Source: Streptomyces sp. TLI_235
GTDB lineage: Bacteria; Actinomycetota; Actinomycetes; Streptomycetales; Streptomycetaceae
Length of the DNA: 64,000 bases
Direction: 5' to 3'
Assembly (NCBI GenBank): GCA_002300355.1
Contig: NSGV01000001.1
Location: 1,426,001 to 1,490,000, forward strand
Both the position numbers and the translations under genes were made by a program. Shown piece by piece: positions 24,241 through 34,200 of the stretch. Numbering within the stretch: the stretch's first letter is position 1; every line of letters starts with the position of its first letter. The notes under the pieces were generated by a model. The model had not been told where the DNA came from. It did no database searches and saw nothing but the letters and a program-made list of their open reading frames with translations.

Positions 24241-25434
24241 TCAGTGCCCCGGGCCGGTGAGCAGCCGGCAGACGAAGTCCTCCTGGACGGCGCGCAGTCG
24301 GGCGAGCAGGGCGGGCCGGGTGGACTGGCTGATCTGCTCGGTCACCGAGACGGTGAGGGCGCGGCGGCCGTCCGGGGTGGCGGCCGCGAGCTGGGTGTAG
24401 CCGGCGGTGTTGCCGGTGTGGCCGTACACCGTGCCGCAGCGGGTGGTGTACCGGAAGAGGGCGAGCCCGGCGGCGTTGGTGCCCGGTCCGGCGGGCTCGG
24501 AGGCGCCGGGGACGAAGGCGACCTGTTGGCGCCGGGTGGCGGGCTTGAGGAAGCGGTCGCCGCCGTAGGCGCGGATGAAGGCGGACAGGTCGGCGGGGGT
24601 GGAGACGATGCCGCCCGAGGCCCAGGCGCCGGAGGCGCCGAACAGGGTGGAGACGTCCTCCGGCGGGTCGGGTGGGACGACCTCGTAGCCGTGCAGGTAG
24701 GGCTCGGGGAGTTCGTAGCCGCGCGGCAGGGTCGTCTCGCGCAGGCCGAGCGGGCGGGAGACCAGGCGGGCGAGGAGTTCCTCGTACGGGCGGCCGGTGG
24801 CGGCCTCGGCCATCAGGGCGGCGGCGATGTTGTCGGAGTTGGAGTACCGGTACTGGGTGCCGGGGGTGAAGGCGAGACCCTGGTCGAAGACGTAGTCGAG
24901 CAGGTGGTGCGGGTCGAAGACGTGGTGCGGGTCGGCGGTGATGACGGCCCGGAAGGCCGCTGATGCGCTGTAGTCGGGCAGGCCGCTGGTGTGCTGCAGC
25001 AGCTGGCGGAGGGTCACCGCGTGCCAGGCGGCCGGCAGGTCGGGCAGCCGCTCGCCGATGGTGTCGTCGAGGCCGAGTGCGCCGCGGTCGACCAGGCGCA
25101 GGGTGACGGCTCCGCTGAAGGCCTTGGCGGCGCTGGCGATCCGCATGTGGTCGGTGCTGCGGGGCGGGCGGCCGGTGCCGATCTCGGCGGTGCCGGCCCG
25201 GTAGACCTCGGTGCGGTCGCCGTACCGCAGGACGGCGATGGCGCCGGGCGGGCCGCCGGGCGCGGTGACCAGTTCGCGCAGTTCGCGTTCGAGGCCGGGC
25301 CGGTCGTCGGGCCGGCCGCCGGCGGTGGCGACGCCGGGGGCGAGACCGAGCAGGGCGAGTGCGGCGGCCAGGGCGGCGGCGGGGCGCAGTGGACGGCGGC
25401 GGGGGGTGCGGGCCGGGCGGGGTGGTGGCTGCAC
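24241..25434 (-). CDS. Secreted serine hydrolase (class C beta-lactamase / DD-peptidase family)
   Basis: A 397-residue exported protein: signal peptide with Arg-rich start and Ala/Leu core in the first 45 residues, then a penicillin-binding-protein-like domain. The catalytic SxxK is SAAK at about 101-104, the second motif is YSN (in YRYSNSDN, about 195) and the third is HTG (in VYGHTGNTAG, about 338). GYE..LPEPYLHGY and GGIVSTPADLSAF are typical of D-Ala-D-Ala carboxypeptidase/S12 enzymes. The GTG at 25434 has GGAGG six bases upstream. Likely acts on peptidoglycan peptides or small amides; the exact substrate is unknown. It is convergent with nos. Confidence 0.87.
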   Translation of the reverse strand: MQPPPRPARTPRRRPLRPAAALAAALALLGLAPGVATAGGRPDDRPGLERELRELVTAPGGPPGAIAVLRYGDRTEVYRAGTAEIGTGRPPRSTDHMRIASAAKAFSGAVTLRLVDRGALGLDDTIGERLPDLPAAWHAVTLRQLLQHTSGLPDYSASAAFRAVITADPHHVFDPHHLLDYVFDQGLAFTPGTQYRYSNSDNIAAALMAEAATGRPYEELLARLVSRPLGLRETTLPRGYELPEPYLHGYEVVPPDPPEDVSTLFGASGAWASGGIVSTPADLSAFIRAYGGDRFLKPATRRQQVAFVPGASEPAGPGTNAAGLALFRYTTRCGTVYGHTGNTAGYTQLAAATPDGRRALTVSVTEQISQSTRPALLARLRAVQEDFVCRLLTGPGH

Positions 25435-25544
25435 GGTGGGCCTCCGGGTGGCGGGCCGACGGGACAGCAGCCAGTGATGACCGCCCGTCTGCTCCGGCAA
25501 ACGCCCCGGCCGGGGGTGTGACCCGTTGGGGTGTGCGGGCCGGG

Positions 25545-26174
25545 TCAGCCGGCGGCGGGGTGGCGCAGGGCGAGGCCGTCGAGGAGGGCGGCCAGGCCGG
25601 TCTCGAAGGCGCCCTCGTCGATGGCGCGGCGGTGTTCGGCGAGCAGGTGGGCCTCGCCGAGATGGGGGTAGTCGGCGGCGTAGACGGCGGCGTCCTCGGG
25701 GAAGCCGCCGGCGAAGGAGCCGAGGGCGGAGCCGGTGATGAAGTAGCGCATCAGGGCGCCGATCCGGGTGGCCTGGCCGCGCGGCCAGCCGGCGTCGACC
25801 AGGCAGCCGAAGACGGCGTCGGCGAGGCGCAGCGCGTTGGGGCGGCGGCCGGGGCCCTGGGCGAGGACGGGGACGATGTTGGGGTGGGCGGCGAGCGCGG
25901 CGCGGTAGCTGCGGGCCCAGTCGCGCAGGGCCGTTCGCCAGTCCTCCGGCGCGTCGAACATGGCGAGGTCGACCTCGCCCATCACGCTGTCGACGACGGC
26001 GTCGAGGAGGTCGTCCTTGGTGGCGAAGTGGTTGTAGAGGGAGGGCCCGCTGACCGAGAGCTCGGTGGCGAGGCGGCGGGTGGAGAGCGCGTCCAGACCG
26101 TCGGCGTCGACCAGGGCGAGCGCGGCGGCGACGATCCGCTCGCGGCTGAGCAGCGGGGTGCGCGGGCGGGCCAT
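25545..26174 (-). CDS. TetR-family repressor (TetR_C_1 type), divergent from acyl-CoA dehydrogenase
   Basis: A 209-residue regulator. The N-terminal helix-turn-helix reads RERIVAAALALVDADGLDALSTRRLATELSVSGPSLYNHFATKDDLLDAV, resembling TetR-class proteins that bind palindromic sites; the C-terminal domain is a ligand-binding helical bundle. The ATG at 26174 is preceded by GGAGG and fits family starts. A 19-bp palindrome at 26265-26283 in the divergent spacer overlaps the expected transcription start of the acyl-CoA dehydrogenase operon and is the natural operator. Probable ligand: a small CoA ester or fatty acid derivative, inferred from the operon. Confidence 0.87.
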   Translation of the reverse strand: MARPRTPLLSRERIVAAALALVDADGLDALSTRRLATELSVSGPSLYNHFATKDDLLDAVVDSVMGEVDLAMFDAPEDWRTALRDWARSYRAALAAHPNIVPVLAQGPGRRPNALRLADAVFGCLVDAGWPRGQATRIGALMRYFITGSALGSFAGGFPEDAAVYAADYPHLGEAHLLAEHRRAIDEGAFETGLAALLDGLALRHPAAG

Positions 26175-26251
26175 GCGGTCGCGGCCTCCGATCGGGTGGG
26201 GTGTCACACATTCTTGCAGGCGGCATCTTCCCCGGGCGGACACGGTGGGGC

Positions 26252-26257
26252 TAGAGT
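26252..26257 (+). promoter_or_regulatory. -10 element of acyl-CoA dehydrogenase operon
   Basis: TAGAGT, a good actinobacterial -10, located so that transcription would start inside the TetR operator that follows. No convincing -35 hexamer was found. Confidence 0.5.
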
Positions 26258-26264
26258 CACCTTA

Positions 26265-26283
26265 AAACTTGCACTGCTAGTTT
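26265..26283. promoter_or_regulatory. TetR-type operator palindrome
   Basis: AAACTTGCACTGCTAGTTT: two 9-base half-sites with a single mismatch around a central C. It begins eight bases after the -10 TAGAGT and ends 17 bases before the acyl-CoA dehydrogenase ATG, ideal for repression by the divergent TetR protein. Confidence 0.72.
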
Positions 26284-26300
26284 ATGGAGTGTCCGCCGCC

Positions 26301-27449
26301 ATGAATCTTGAGCTGTCCGAGGAGCAGGCCGCCGTCCGCGATCTCGCGGCGGCGTTCACCGACCGCGAGATCGTGCCGCACGCGGCCGCCTGGGACCGCG
26401 CCGAGTCGGTCGACCGCTCGATCGTCGGCACGCTCGGCAAGCTCGGATTCCTCGGCCTGACCCTCCCGGAGGAGTACGGCGGCAGCGGCGGCGACCACCT
26501 GGCCTACTGCCTCGTCCTGGAGGAGCTCGGCCGCGGCGACTCGGCGGTGCGCGGCATCGTCTCCGTCTCGCTCGGCCTGGTCGGCAAGTCGATCGCCGGG
26601 TACGGCACCGAGGAGCAGAAGCGGGAGTGGCTGCCCCGGCTCACCGCGGGCGAGGCGCTGGGCTGCTTCGCGCTCACCGAGCCCGGCACCGGCTCGGACG
26701 CGGCCAACCTGACCACCCGGGCCGTCCGGGACGGCGCCGACTGGCTGATCACCGGCAGCAAGACGTTCATCACCAACGGCACCTGGGCCGAGGTCGCCCT
26801 GGTCTTCGCCCGCACCGGCGAGGCCGGCCACCGCGGCATCACCGCCTTCCTGGTGGAGACGGGCCTGCCCGGCTTCGAGCGGCGGACGATCCACGGCAAG
26901 CTCGGGCTGCGCGGCCAGGCCACCGCCGAACTCGTCCTGGACGGCGTCCGGGTGCCGGACAGCGCCCGGCTCGGCGCCGAGGGCCAGGGCTTCAGGGTCG
27001 CGATGTCCGCGCTGGCCAAGGGCCGGATGTCGGTCGCCGCCGGCTGCGTCGGCATCGCCCGGGCCTGCCTGGAGGCCGCGGTGACGTACGCAGGCCAGCG
27101 CGAGCAGTTCGGCCGGCCGATCGCCTCCCACCAGCTGGTGCAGGAGCTGCTCGCCGACATCGCGGTGGACGTCGAGGCGTCCCGGTTGCTGACCTGGAAG
27201 GTCGCCGACCTGATCGACCGCGGGCTGCCGTTCGCCACCGAGTCCTCCACCGCCAAGCTGTACGCGAGCGAGGCTGCTGTGCGCGCCGCCAACAACGCCC
27301 TGCAGGTCTTCGGCGGCTACGGCTTCATCGACGAGTACCCCGTCGGCAAGTACCTGCGCGACGCGCGGGTGATGACCCTCTACGAGGGCACCAGCCAGAT
27401 CCACAAGCTGCTGATCGGGCGATCCCTGACCGGCATCAACGCGTTCTGA
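26301..27449 (+). CDS. Acyl-CoA dehydrogenase
   Basis: A 382-residue FAD enzyme that makes the alpha,beta double bond in an acyl-CoA. Family motifs: [18 protein letters not shown] (FAD/substrate loop), [36 protein letters not shown], and the C-terminal [15 protein letters not shown] in which Glu362 is the catalytic base. The ATG at 26301 gives a standard N-terminus ([24 protein letters not shown]). First gene of an apparent three-gene operon with thiolase (37 bases later) and an SDR reductase (11 bases later), together suggesting breakdown of a short or branched acyl-CoA. Under control of the divergent TetR regulator. Confidence 0.93.
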   Translation: MNLELSEEQAAVRDLAAAFTDREIVPHAAAWDRAESVDRSIVGTLGKLGFLGLTLPEEYGGSGGDHLAYCLVLEELGRGDSAVRGIVSVSLGLVGKSIAGYGTEEQKREWLPRLTAGEALGCFALTEPGTGSDAANLTTRAVRDGADWLITGSKTFITNGTWAEVALVFARTGEAGHRGITAFLVETGLPGFERRTIHGKLGLRGQATAELVLDGVRVPDSARLGAEGQGFRVAMSALAKGRMSVAAGCVGIARACLEAAVTYAGQREQFGRPIASHQLVQELLADIAVDVEASRLLTWKVADLIDRGLPFATESSTAKLYASEAAVRAANNALQVFGGYGFIDEYPVGKYLRDARVMTLYEGTSQIHKLLIGRSLTGINAF

Positions 27450-27486
27450 CCACCTGTCACCACCCTCAGACAAGGAGCCCGACGAA

Positions 27487-28674
<1,188 letters not shown>

Positions 28675-28685
28675 GGGCAGATCAG

Positions 28686-29444
28686 ATGACGCGATTCGCA
28701 GGCAAGGTCGCCGTGGTGACCGGCGCCGCCCAGGGCATCGGTGCGGCCACCGCCGTCCGGCTCGCCGAGGAGGGCGCGACCGTGGCCGTCGTCGACCTCA
28801 CCGCGGAGCGGGCGCAGGCCACCGCCGACGCGATCACCGCCAAGGGCGGCACCGCCCGCGCGTACGGCTGCGACGTGGCCGACTACGACGCCGTGGAGGC
28901 CGTCTTCGCCCGGATCGTCGAGGACCTCGGGGCGCTGCACATCCTGGTGAACAACGCCGGCATCACCCGCGACAACCTGTTCTTCAAGATGGCGAAGAAC
29001 GACTGGGACGCGGTGCTGACCGTCAACCTCACCAGCGCCTACAACTGCAGCCACGTGGCGCAGACGTACATGGTGAAGCAGAAGTACGGCAAGATCGTCT
29101 CGCTGAGCTCGCGCTCCGCGCTCGGCAACCGCGGCCAGGCCAACTACGCCGCCGCCAAGGCCGGCATCCAGGGCCTCACCGCCACCCTGGCGATCGAGCT
29201 CGGCCCGTACAACATCAACGTCAACGCGGTCGCCCCCGGCTACATCGCCACCGCGATGACCGCGGCCACCGCCGAGCGGGTCGGCTCCTCCGCCGAGGAC
29301 CACCAGGCGATGGCCGCCGAGCGCACCCCGCTGCGCCGGGTCGGGCAGCCGGAGGAGGTCGCCTCCGTGGTCGCCTTCCTCGCCAGCGAGGACGCCTCCT
29401 ACGTCAGCGGCCAGACGCTGTACATCAACGGCGGCGCCCGCTGA
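28686..29444 (+). CDS. SDR-family 3-oxoacyl reductase (FabG-like)
   Basis: A 252-residue classical short-chain dehydrogenase: TGAAQGIG cofactor loop, the CDVADYD acidic motif, NNAGITRDNLFFKM, catalytic Tyr154 and Lys158 in NYAAAKAG, and VAPGYIATAMT. The TRDN sequence and overall similarity suggest a 3-oxoacyl-ACP/CoA reductase or 3-hydroxyacyl-CoA dehydrogenase acting with the neighbouring thiolase. The ATG at 28686 follows the thiolase stop by 11 bases, within the same operon. It would interconvert the 3-hydroxy and 3-keto acyl intermediates, using NAD(P)H. Confidence 0.9.
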   Translation: MTRFAGKVAVVTGAAQGIGAATAVRLAEEGATVAVVDLTAERAQATADAITAKGGTARAYGCDVADYDAVEAVFARIVEDLGALHILVNNAGITRDNLFFKMAKNDWDAVLTVNLTSAYNCSHVAQTYMVKQKYGKIVSLSSRSALGNRGQANYAAAKAGIQGLTATLAIELGPYNINVNAVAPGYIATAMTAATAERVGSSAEDHQAMAAERTPLRRVGQPEEVASVVAFLASEDASYVSGQTLYINGGAR

Positions 29445-29572
29445 CACCGCCCCGGAGGCCGGCGGGCTTACCGAATCCGGGGGCGTTCTTTACCCGATCC
29501 GGTGGCCCGTCGCGGTGATGCCGACGGCCCCGCGCTGACTATGGATCAACGGCCCGCGGGCCGGTGGGATGT

Positions 29573-29600
29573 GGGGTGCCGACCGACCGGTCGGCACCCC
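29573..29600. promoter_or_regulatory. 12-bp inverted repeat before S53 peptidase gene
   Basis: Perfect arms 29573-29584 and 29589-29600 around GACC, followed immediately by a second small palindrome (CTCCTCCGAGGAG, 29600-29612) that contains the GAGGAG ribosome-binding site. It may be a protein operator or an RNA hairpin that limits access to the ribosome-binding site. Confidence 0.6.
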
Positions 29601-29616
29601 TCCTCCGAGGAGTCCC

Positions 29617-30993
29617 ATGGGCACGCATCCCGTCACCGCGGGTCCCCGCTCCACCGTCCGGGCGCTCGCGCTGCTCGCCGTCGGGGTCACCGCCCTGACC
29701 GGCGGCACGGCCGTCGCCCGGCCGGCCACCGGGGCCGCACTCCGCGGGCCGGCCGTCCACGTCCGTCCCGCGTCCGCCGGCCACATCACCGCGGCCGGCC
29801 GCACCGCCCCGATATCGACCGCCGAGTGCGTGGCGCAGATCGGCATCCACTGCTACTCGCCGCTGCAGTACCGCACCGCCTACAACCTCGACCCGCTGTA
29901 CAAGCAGGGCGTCACCGGAAAGGGCCGGACGATCGTCATCGTCGACTCGTTCGGCTCGCCGACGATCCAGCACGACCTGGAGGTGTTCGACAAGCAGTGG
30001 GGGCTGCCCGACACCAACGTCGAGGTGGTCAAGTGGGGCGAGGTGCCGCCGTTCGACCCGACCAACGAGGACCACACCGGCTGGGCCGGCGAGACCACCC
30101 TCGACGTGGAGTACGCCCACGCCATCGCCCCCGACGCGCACATCGTGCTGGTGGAGACCGGTGTCGCCGAGACCGAGGGCGTCACCGGCCTGCCCGAGAT
30201 GATGGACGCCGAGCGGGCCCTGATCCGGACCGGGCGGGCGGACGTGATCTCGCAGAGCTTCGGCGCCACCGAGAACACCTTCCCCGGCTTCGACCGGCAC
30301 GACTTCCGGTCCGTGGAGAAGCTGCGGTACGCCTTCAAGGAGGCCGCGGCCCGGGACGTCACCGTGCTCGCCGCCTCCGGCGACGCCGGCGCCACCGACG
30401 CCATGGAGAACGGCTCCGACCTGTACCCGTACCGGGTCAACTCCTGGCCGTCCTCCGACCCGCTGGTCACCTCGGTCGGCGGCACCCAGCTCACCCTCGA
30501 CGAGAAGGGCGTCCGCACCGCGCCCGACAAGGTCTGGCACGACGACTACGGGGCGGCCGGCGGCGGTGTCTCCGGCATCTTCGGCCGCCCCTGGTACCAG
30601 GCCGGCGTCGCCGAGGTCACCGGCAACCACCGCGGCACCCCGGACATCTCGATGAGCGCCGCCGTGGACGGCGCCGCCTGGACGTACGAGTCCTACGACC
30701 CGACCCGGGTCGGCTGGCACCTCACCGGCGGCACCAGCGAGGCCACCCCGATCTTCTCGGGCGTGGTCGCACTCGCCGACCAGCTCGCCGGGCACCGCCT
30801 CGGCCAGCTCAACTGGCGGATGTACGGCCTGGCGCAGCTGCCCTCCCGGTGGAGCGGCATCACCGACGTCACCGCGGGCGACAACTCCTGGGACAAGGTG
30901 ACGGGCTACCAGGCCGCCACCGGCTACGACCTGGCCTCGGGCCTCGGCACCGTGGACGGCGCCCGCTTCGTGCACGCGGTCGCCGGACGCTGA
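29617..30993 (+). CDS. Secreted S53 (sedolisin/kumamolisin) serine-carboxyl peptidase without large propeptide
   Basis: A 458-residue exported peptidase. A signal peptide covers about residues 1-40; the catalytic domain begins near 72. The Glu/Asp pair is Glu159 and Asp163 (GETTLDVEYAHAIAPDA), the oxyanion Asp256 is in AASGDAGATD, and the nucleophile Ser374 is in GGTSEATPIFSG, so the S53 catalytic set is complete. The C-terminal DVTAGDN and ATGYDLASGLG segment matches the calcium-binding end of the family. The usual pro-kumamolisin activation domain of about 180 residues is absent; only some 30 residues separate signal peptide and enzyme. ATG 29617 has GAGGAG four bases upstream. Confidence 0.92.
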   Translation: MGTHPVTAGPRSTVRALALLAVGVTALTGGTAVARPATGAALRGPAVHVRPASAGHITAAGRTAPISTAECVAQIGIHCYSPLQYRTAYNLDPLYKQGVTGKGRTIVIVDSFGSPTIQHDLEVFDKQWGLPDTNVEVVKWGEVPPFDPTNEDHTGWAGETTLDVEYAHAIAPDAHIVLVETGVAETEGVTGLPEMMDAERALIRTGRADVISQSFGATENTFPGFDRHDFRSVEKLRYAFKEAAARDVTVLAASGDAGATDAMENGSDLYPYRVNSWPSSDPLVTSVGGTQLTLDEKGVRTAPDKVWHDDYGAAGGGVSGIFGRPWYQAGVAEVTGNHRGTPDISMSAAVDGAAWTYESYDPTRVGWHLTGGTSEATPIFSGVVALADQLAGHRLGQLNWRMYGLAQLPSRWSGITDVTAGDNSWDKVTGYQAATGYDLASGLGTVDGARFVHAVAGR

Positions 30994-31009
30994 CCCCGTC
31001 GCGCGTCCC

Positions 31010-31043
31010 CGGGCCGTACCGCCCTCGGCGGCGGGGCGGCCCG
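31010..31043. terminator. Hairpin between convergent genes
   Basis: A nested stem: outer arms 31010-31016 with 31037-31043 and inner arms 31019-31023 with 31027-31031. It sits between the S53 peptidase and the oppositely transcribed pseudo-caspase gene. Confidence 0.6.
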
Positions 31044-31053
31044 GCCGCGTGTC

Positions 31054-32916
31054 TCAGTCCTCGGCCGGCGCCGCGGCAAGCTTGGCGAGGTAGCGCTCCG
31101 CCGCCCGCAGCTTGCGGCCCTCCGGGCCCGGCAGGTGGGCCCGCAGCTCGATGATCTCCGGGGCGAGCCGGATCGCCTCCGCCCGGTCGGACACCGCCCG
31201 CCAGCAGGCCTCGGCGTTGGTCGCGGCCCGCTGCGTCTCCGGGTCGTCCGCGCCCGCGGAGCCGAGCAGCGCCAGCGCCACCTCCCGGTAGAGGTCGGCG
31301 GCGAGCACCGTCCGGCCCGCCAGCCGGGAGACGTGCGCGCGGACCTGACGGACCTGCAGGGCCTGCGGCGCGGCCGTGCCGTAGGCCGCCACGGCCTCGT
31401 TCTCCAGCGCCAGCGCGAGCTCGGCGGCGGTGTCGTGCTCACCCGCGTCGGCGGCCCGGACGATCCGGCCCACGGCCTCGCGGTAGTCGGCGAGCGGGTC
31501 GCCGCTCCGGGCGTCCGCCGGCGTCTCCTCGGACGGCCCGGCGGGGACCGGCTTGCCGAGCTCGACCCGGGAAGCGGGCTTGCCGAGCTCGACCCGGGGC
31601 GCCTCGGCGGGGGCACCCGTCGGGTCGGGGAGCACCGCCGTCCTGGCGAGCTCCGCCATCTCGGCGGCGAGCTCCGGGGTCAGCGGCGGCGGTACCGGCG
31701 GCGCGGGCGGATCGCCCGGGAGCCGCTTGCGCAGCGACACCGGACGGGCCGGACGCGGTGGGGTCGGCGGCACCCCCGGCTTCAGCAGCGACACCGGGCC
31801 GCGCGGCGCCACCGGCTGCCGCGCCTTCGCCAGGGTGACCCGCGCCGGGGCCGGCACCGACGCGGCCGGGCGGGGCCGGCCCGGCCGGGCCGCGGGCCGC
31901 TTCGGCTGGACGGCCGCGGGCCGCGGCGCCTCGTTGAGCCGGGCCTCGGTGGAGTTGTCGCCGATCTGCCGGGAGGTGTTGCGGAACACCGGGCGGTCCG
32001 GGGCGTGCGAGAGCAGGATCGCGGCGTCCGGCCGCAGCACCGAGTGCACCTGGCGGCGCAGTTCCTCCGGTGCGAGGACGGGCCCGGCCCCCGGCACGCC
32101 GACGTGCAGCACCTCGATCAGCGCGCGGGTGAAGGTGCCGACCTGGTCCGGGTCCGGGTTGACGACGGCCCACAGCGGCACCCCGTCGGTGAGCGGGGAG
32201 ATCGTGCTCTGCACCAGCGGCCAGGCGGTCTGGTCGGCGCTCAGGTCGCCGACCACCAGGGTGTCCCACTCCTGCGGCCGGTGCCGCAGCTCCGCGGCGA
32301 CGGACTGCCAGGGCAGGGTGTCGTGCGAGCGGGTGTCACGGAGCGTCAGGAACAGCTGCTCGCCGCGCCGGTCGGTGACCAGGTGCCCGCCGATGTGGAC
32401 GAGCAGCGGGCCCGGGTGCCGGGCCGCGGCGCGCAGATGGGCGAGCACGGTCTGCGGGTCGCCGGCGCCGGGCAGGTGGACGGCGTCGACCGCGTCGGAG
32501 GCCAGCAGGACGTGCGGGGAGACCGCCGCCAGCATCGCGGACAGCACCGGCGCCTGCGAGGTGCCCCGGCCCAAGAGCCGGCGCCCGGTGCTGCCGTAAC
32601 CGCCCTCGACGACCAGGATCCGGCCGCGCTGGCCGGCGCCCAGGCCGCGGAGCTGCGGCGGCGCGGCCGGTCCGGGGCCGGGACCGGGGCCGGCCACGGG
32701 CGCCGGGACGGGCGACACGGGTGGCACGGGCGGCTGTTGTGGCGGGACGGGCGGCAGGACGATGGCCGGCATGGTCGTCGTCCAGCCGGTGTGCGGCATG
32801 GGCGCGGGCGGCTCGGCCGCATCCTCGCCGGGTCTGTGCACGGCCGGCCGCGGTGGGGTGTCCGTGTCGAACGGTGTCCGCTCACCACCCCCGGAGGCCG
32901 CTGTCACGTCCGCCAC
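31054..32916 (-). CDS. Large proline-rich protein with caspase-like domain lacking the catalytic Cys
   Basis: 620 residues. 1-95 is Pro-rich and disordered; about 98-320 looks like a caspase-hemoglobinase fold (peptidase C14): LLVHIGGHLVTDRRGEQLFLTLRDT matches the usual SGHG strand (His178), and DTLVVGDLSADQTA matches the DxCxSG strand, but the Cys position is Asp224. 330-480 is a second Pro/Ala/Arg-rich linker; 485-620 is a helical, TPR-like region. GTG 32916 is the start; GTG 32907 is possible. A short direct repeat (RVELGKP twice) is at about 450-465. No signal peptide or membrane segment. The fold call is by pattern only. A shorter relative lies at 50102-50944. Function unknown; perhaps a pseudo-enzyme scaffold. 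Confidence 0.6.
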   Translation of the reverse strand: MADVTAASGGGERTPFDTDTPPRPAVHRPGEDAAEPPAPMPHTGWTTTMPAIVLPPVPPQQPPVPPVSPVPAPVAGPGPGPGPAAPPQLRGLGAGQRGRILVVEGGYGSTGRRLLGRGTSQAPVLSAMLAAVSPHVLLASDAVDAVHLPGAGDPQTVLAHLRAAARHPGPLLVHIGGHLVTDRRGEQLFLTLRDTRSHDTLPWQSVAAELRHRPQEWDTLVVGDLSADQTAWPLVQSTISPLTDGVPLWAVVNPDPDQVGTFTRALIEVLHVGVPGAGPVLAPEELRRQVHSVLRPDAAILLSHAPDRPVFRNTSRQIGDNSTEARLNEAPRPAAVQPKRPAARPGRPRPAASVPAPARVTLAKARQPVAPRGPVSLLKPGVPPTPPRPARPVSLRKRLPGDPPAPPVPPPLTPELAAEMAELARTAVLPDPTGAPAEAPRVELGKPASRVELGKPVPAGPSEETPADARSGDPLADYREAVGRIVRAADAGEHDTAAELALALENEAVAAYGTAAPQALQVRQVRAHVSRLAGRTVLAADLYREVALALLGSAGADDPETQRAATNAEACWRAVSDRAEAIRLAPEIIELRAHLPGPEGRKLRAAERYLAKLAAAPAED

Positions 32917-33077
32917 GCCCGGTCACCGCCCCGCCCCGCCGCCCGCCGCGGCCCTCGCTCCAGCCTGCGCGATGCCCGCCACCACGCACGATTTCGCCAC
33001 CTTACGGGGTGATCCCCGGCCGGTTCCAGGCCGGGTGGGCGATCGCCGCGGAGGAGCGCCCCGGAGCCGTCGGTCCG

Positions 33078-34121
33078 TCAGTAGGTCACGGTGATCCGGC
33101 GGGCGGGCCCGTCCACCCGGACGGTGCCGCCGTACGGGACGACCTGCTGGGGGTCGGTGTGCCCGAGGTCCACGTCGAACACCGCCATGGTGTCCGGCGC
33201 GTACGCCTCCAGCGCGCGCAACACGGCCGCGCGCTGCTCGGCCCGGTGCGCGGCACGCTGCGCCGGGTCGTTCGGCCGGTCGAAGGACCAGGACTTCGCC
33301 CGGCCCATCAGCAGCGCGGGGAAGCGGGCGAGCAGCCCTCGCTCGCCCATGCCGCGCAGGATCCGGAACACCTGCTCCGCGGACGGGAGTTCCTCCGAGG
33401 TCTCCAGGAAGAGCACGCAGTCCTGGTACGCCTCCGGGCGGCGGATGCCGCGGTCGGCGAGCATCAGCCCGGCGAGCGTCTCCAGGTTGCCGCCCCAGCT
33501 CACCCCCTCGACCACCCGCTCGGGCCGGTGCCAGGTCCAGCCCTCGGCGGGCTGCATCGGCGGCTCGGCGGCGAACGTCGCCGGGTCGTCCCAGGGCAGG
33601 TCGACGTCGTTGAAGTCGGCGGATTCGGTCAGCTCGTGCGGGCCGGAGGTGAAGAGCGCCGCACGCGCCGACTCGGCGGTGACCCGATGCAGGGCGCCCT
33701 GCCGGCCGAACTGGGTCATCACGCTCGCCCCGTGGAAGCCGACGATGCCGAGGTTCCACAGGTGGACGAGCAGGTTGGTGTTGTCGCTGAACCCGAAGAA
33801 CGGCTTGGGGTTGGCGCGGATCAGCTCGTCGTCCAGGTGCGGCAGCACGGTGAGCTGGTCGCTGCCGCCGATACTGGCGATCACCGCCTTGATCTCCGGG
33901 TCGGCGAAGGCGGCGTGCAGGTCGGCCGCCCGCTCCTGCGGCGAGCAGCCCATCCGGCGGGTGGTCGGGTACTCCACCGGCTCCAGGCCGAACTCCTCGA
34001 CCAGCCGGCGCAGGCCGAGGTCGAACGGCAGCGGCAGGACCGCCGGCAGGCCCGCGGACGGGGAGAGGATGGCGACCCGGTCACCCGGCTTCGGCTTGGG
34101 CGGATACGAAGGAGCGGTCAT
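33078..34121 (-). CDS. LD-carboxypeptidase family protein (peptidase S66, MccF/LdcA-like)
   Basis: A 347-residue cytoplasmic serine peptidase. The opening PPKPKPGDRVAILSPSAGLPA and the SIGGSDQLTVLPHLD, FFGFSDNTNLLVHLW (nucleophile region) and GGNLETLAGL segments are diagnostic of S66 enzymes; the late Glu in LFLETSEE and His in DLGHTDPQQ supply the rest of the Ser-Glu-His triad. Members cleave L,D bonds of murein tetrapeptides or inactivate microcin C-like peptide-nucleotides; the length and SIGGSDQ variant fit the MccF-like group. The nucleophile position here reads FSDN as in MccF proteins. Monocistronic; ATG 34121 starts at the conserved N-terminus. Confidence 0.88.
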   Translation of the reverse strand: MTAPSYPPKPKPGDRVAILSPSAGLPAVLPLPFDLGLRRLVEEFGLEPVEYPTTRRMGCSPQERAADLHAAFADPEIKAVIASIGGSDQLTVLPHLDDELIRANPKPFFGFSDNTNLLVHLWNLGIVGFHGASVMTQFGRQGALHRVTAESARAALFTSGPHELTESADFNDVDLPWDDPATFAAEPPMQPAEGWTWHRPERVVEGVSWGGNLETLAGLMLADRGIRRPEAYQDCVLFLETSEELPSAEQVFRILRGMGERGLLARFPALLMGRAKSWSFDRPNDPAQRAAHRAEQRAAVLRALEAYAPDTMAVFDVDLGHTDPQQVVPYGGTVRVDGPARRITVTY

Positions 34122-34200
34122 GCTCCGATCCTAGGTGCGGCCCGGGCGGTTTCCCGGCTCCGTTCGGAAGCGTGAATGGCCGCCGCCGGCCGGCGTGCCG

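Noticed and set aside
31655..31960. Pro/Arg-rich repeats as a possible CRISPR or tandem DNA array
   Set aside because: Codon-level low complexity only; no regular repeat-spacer spacing.
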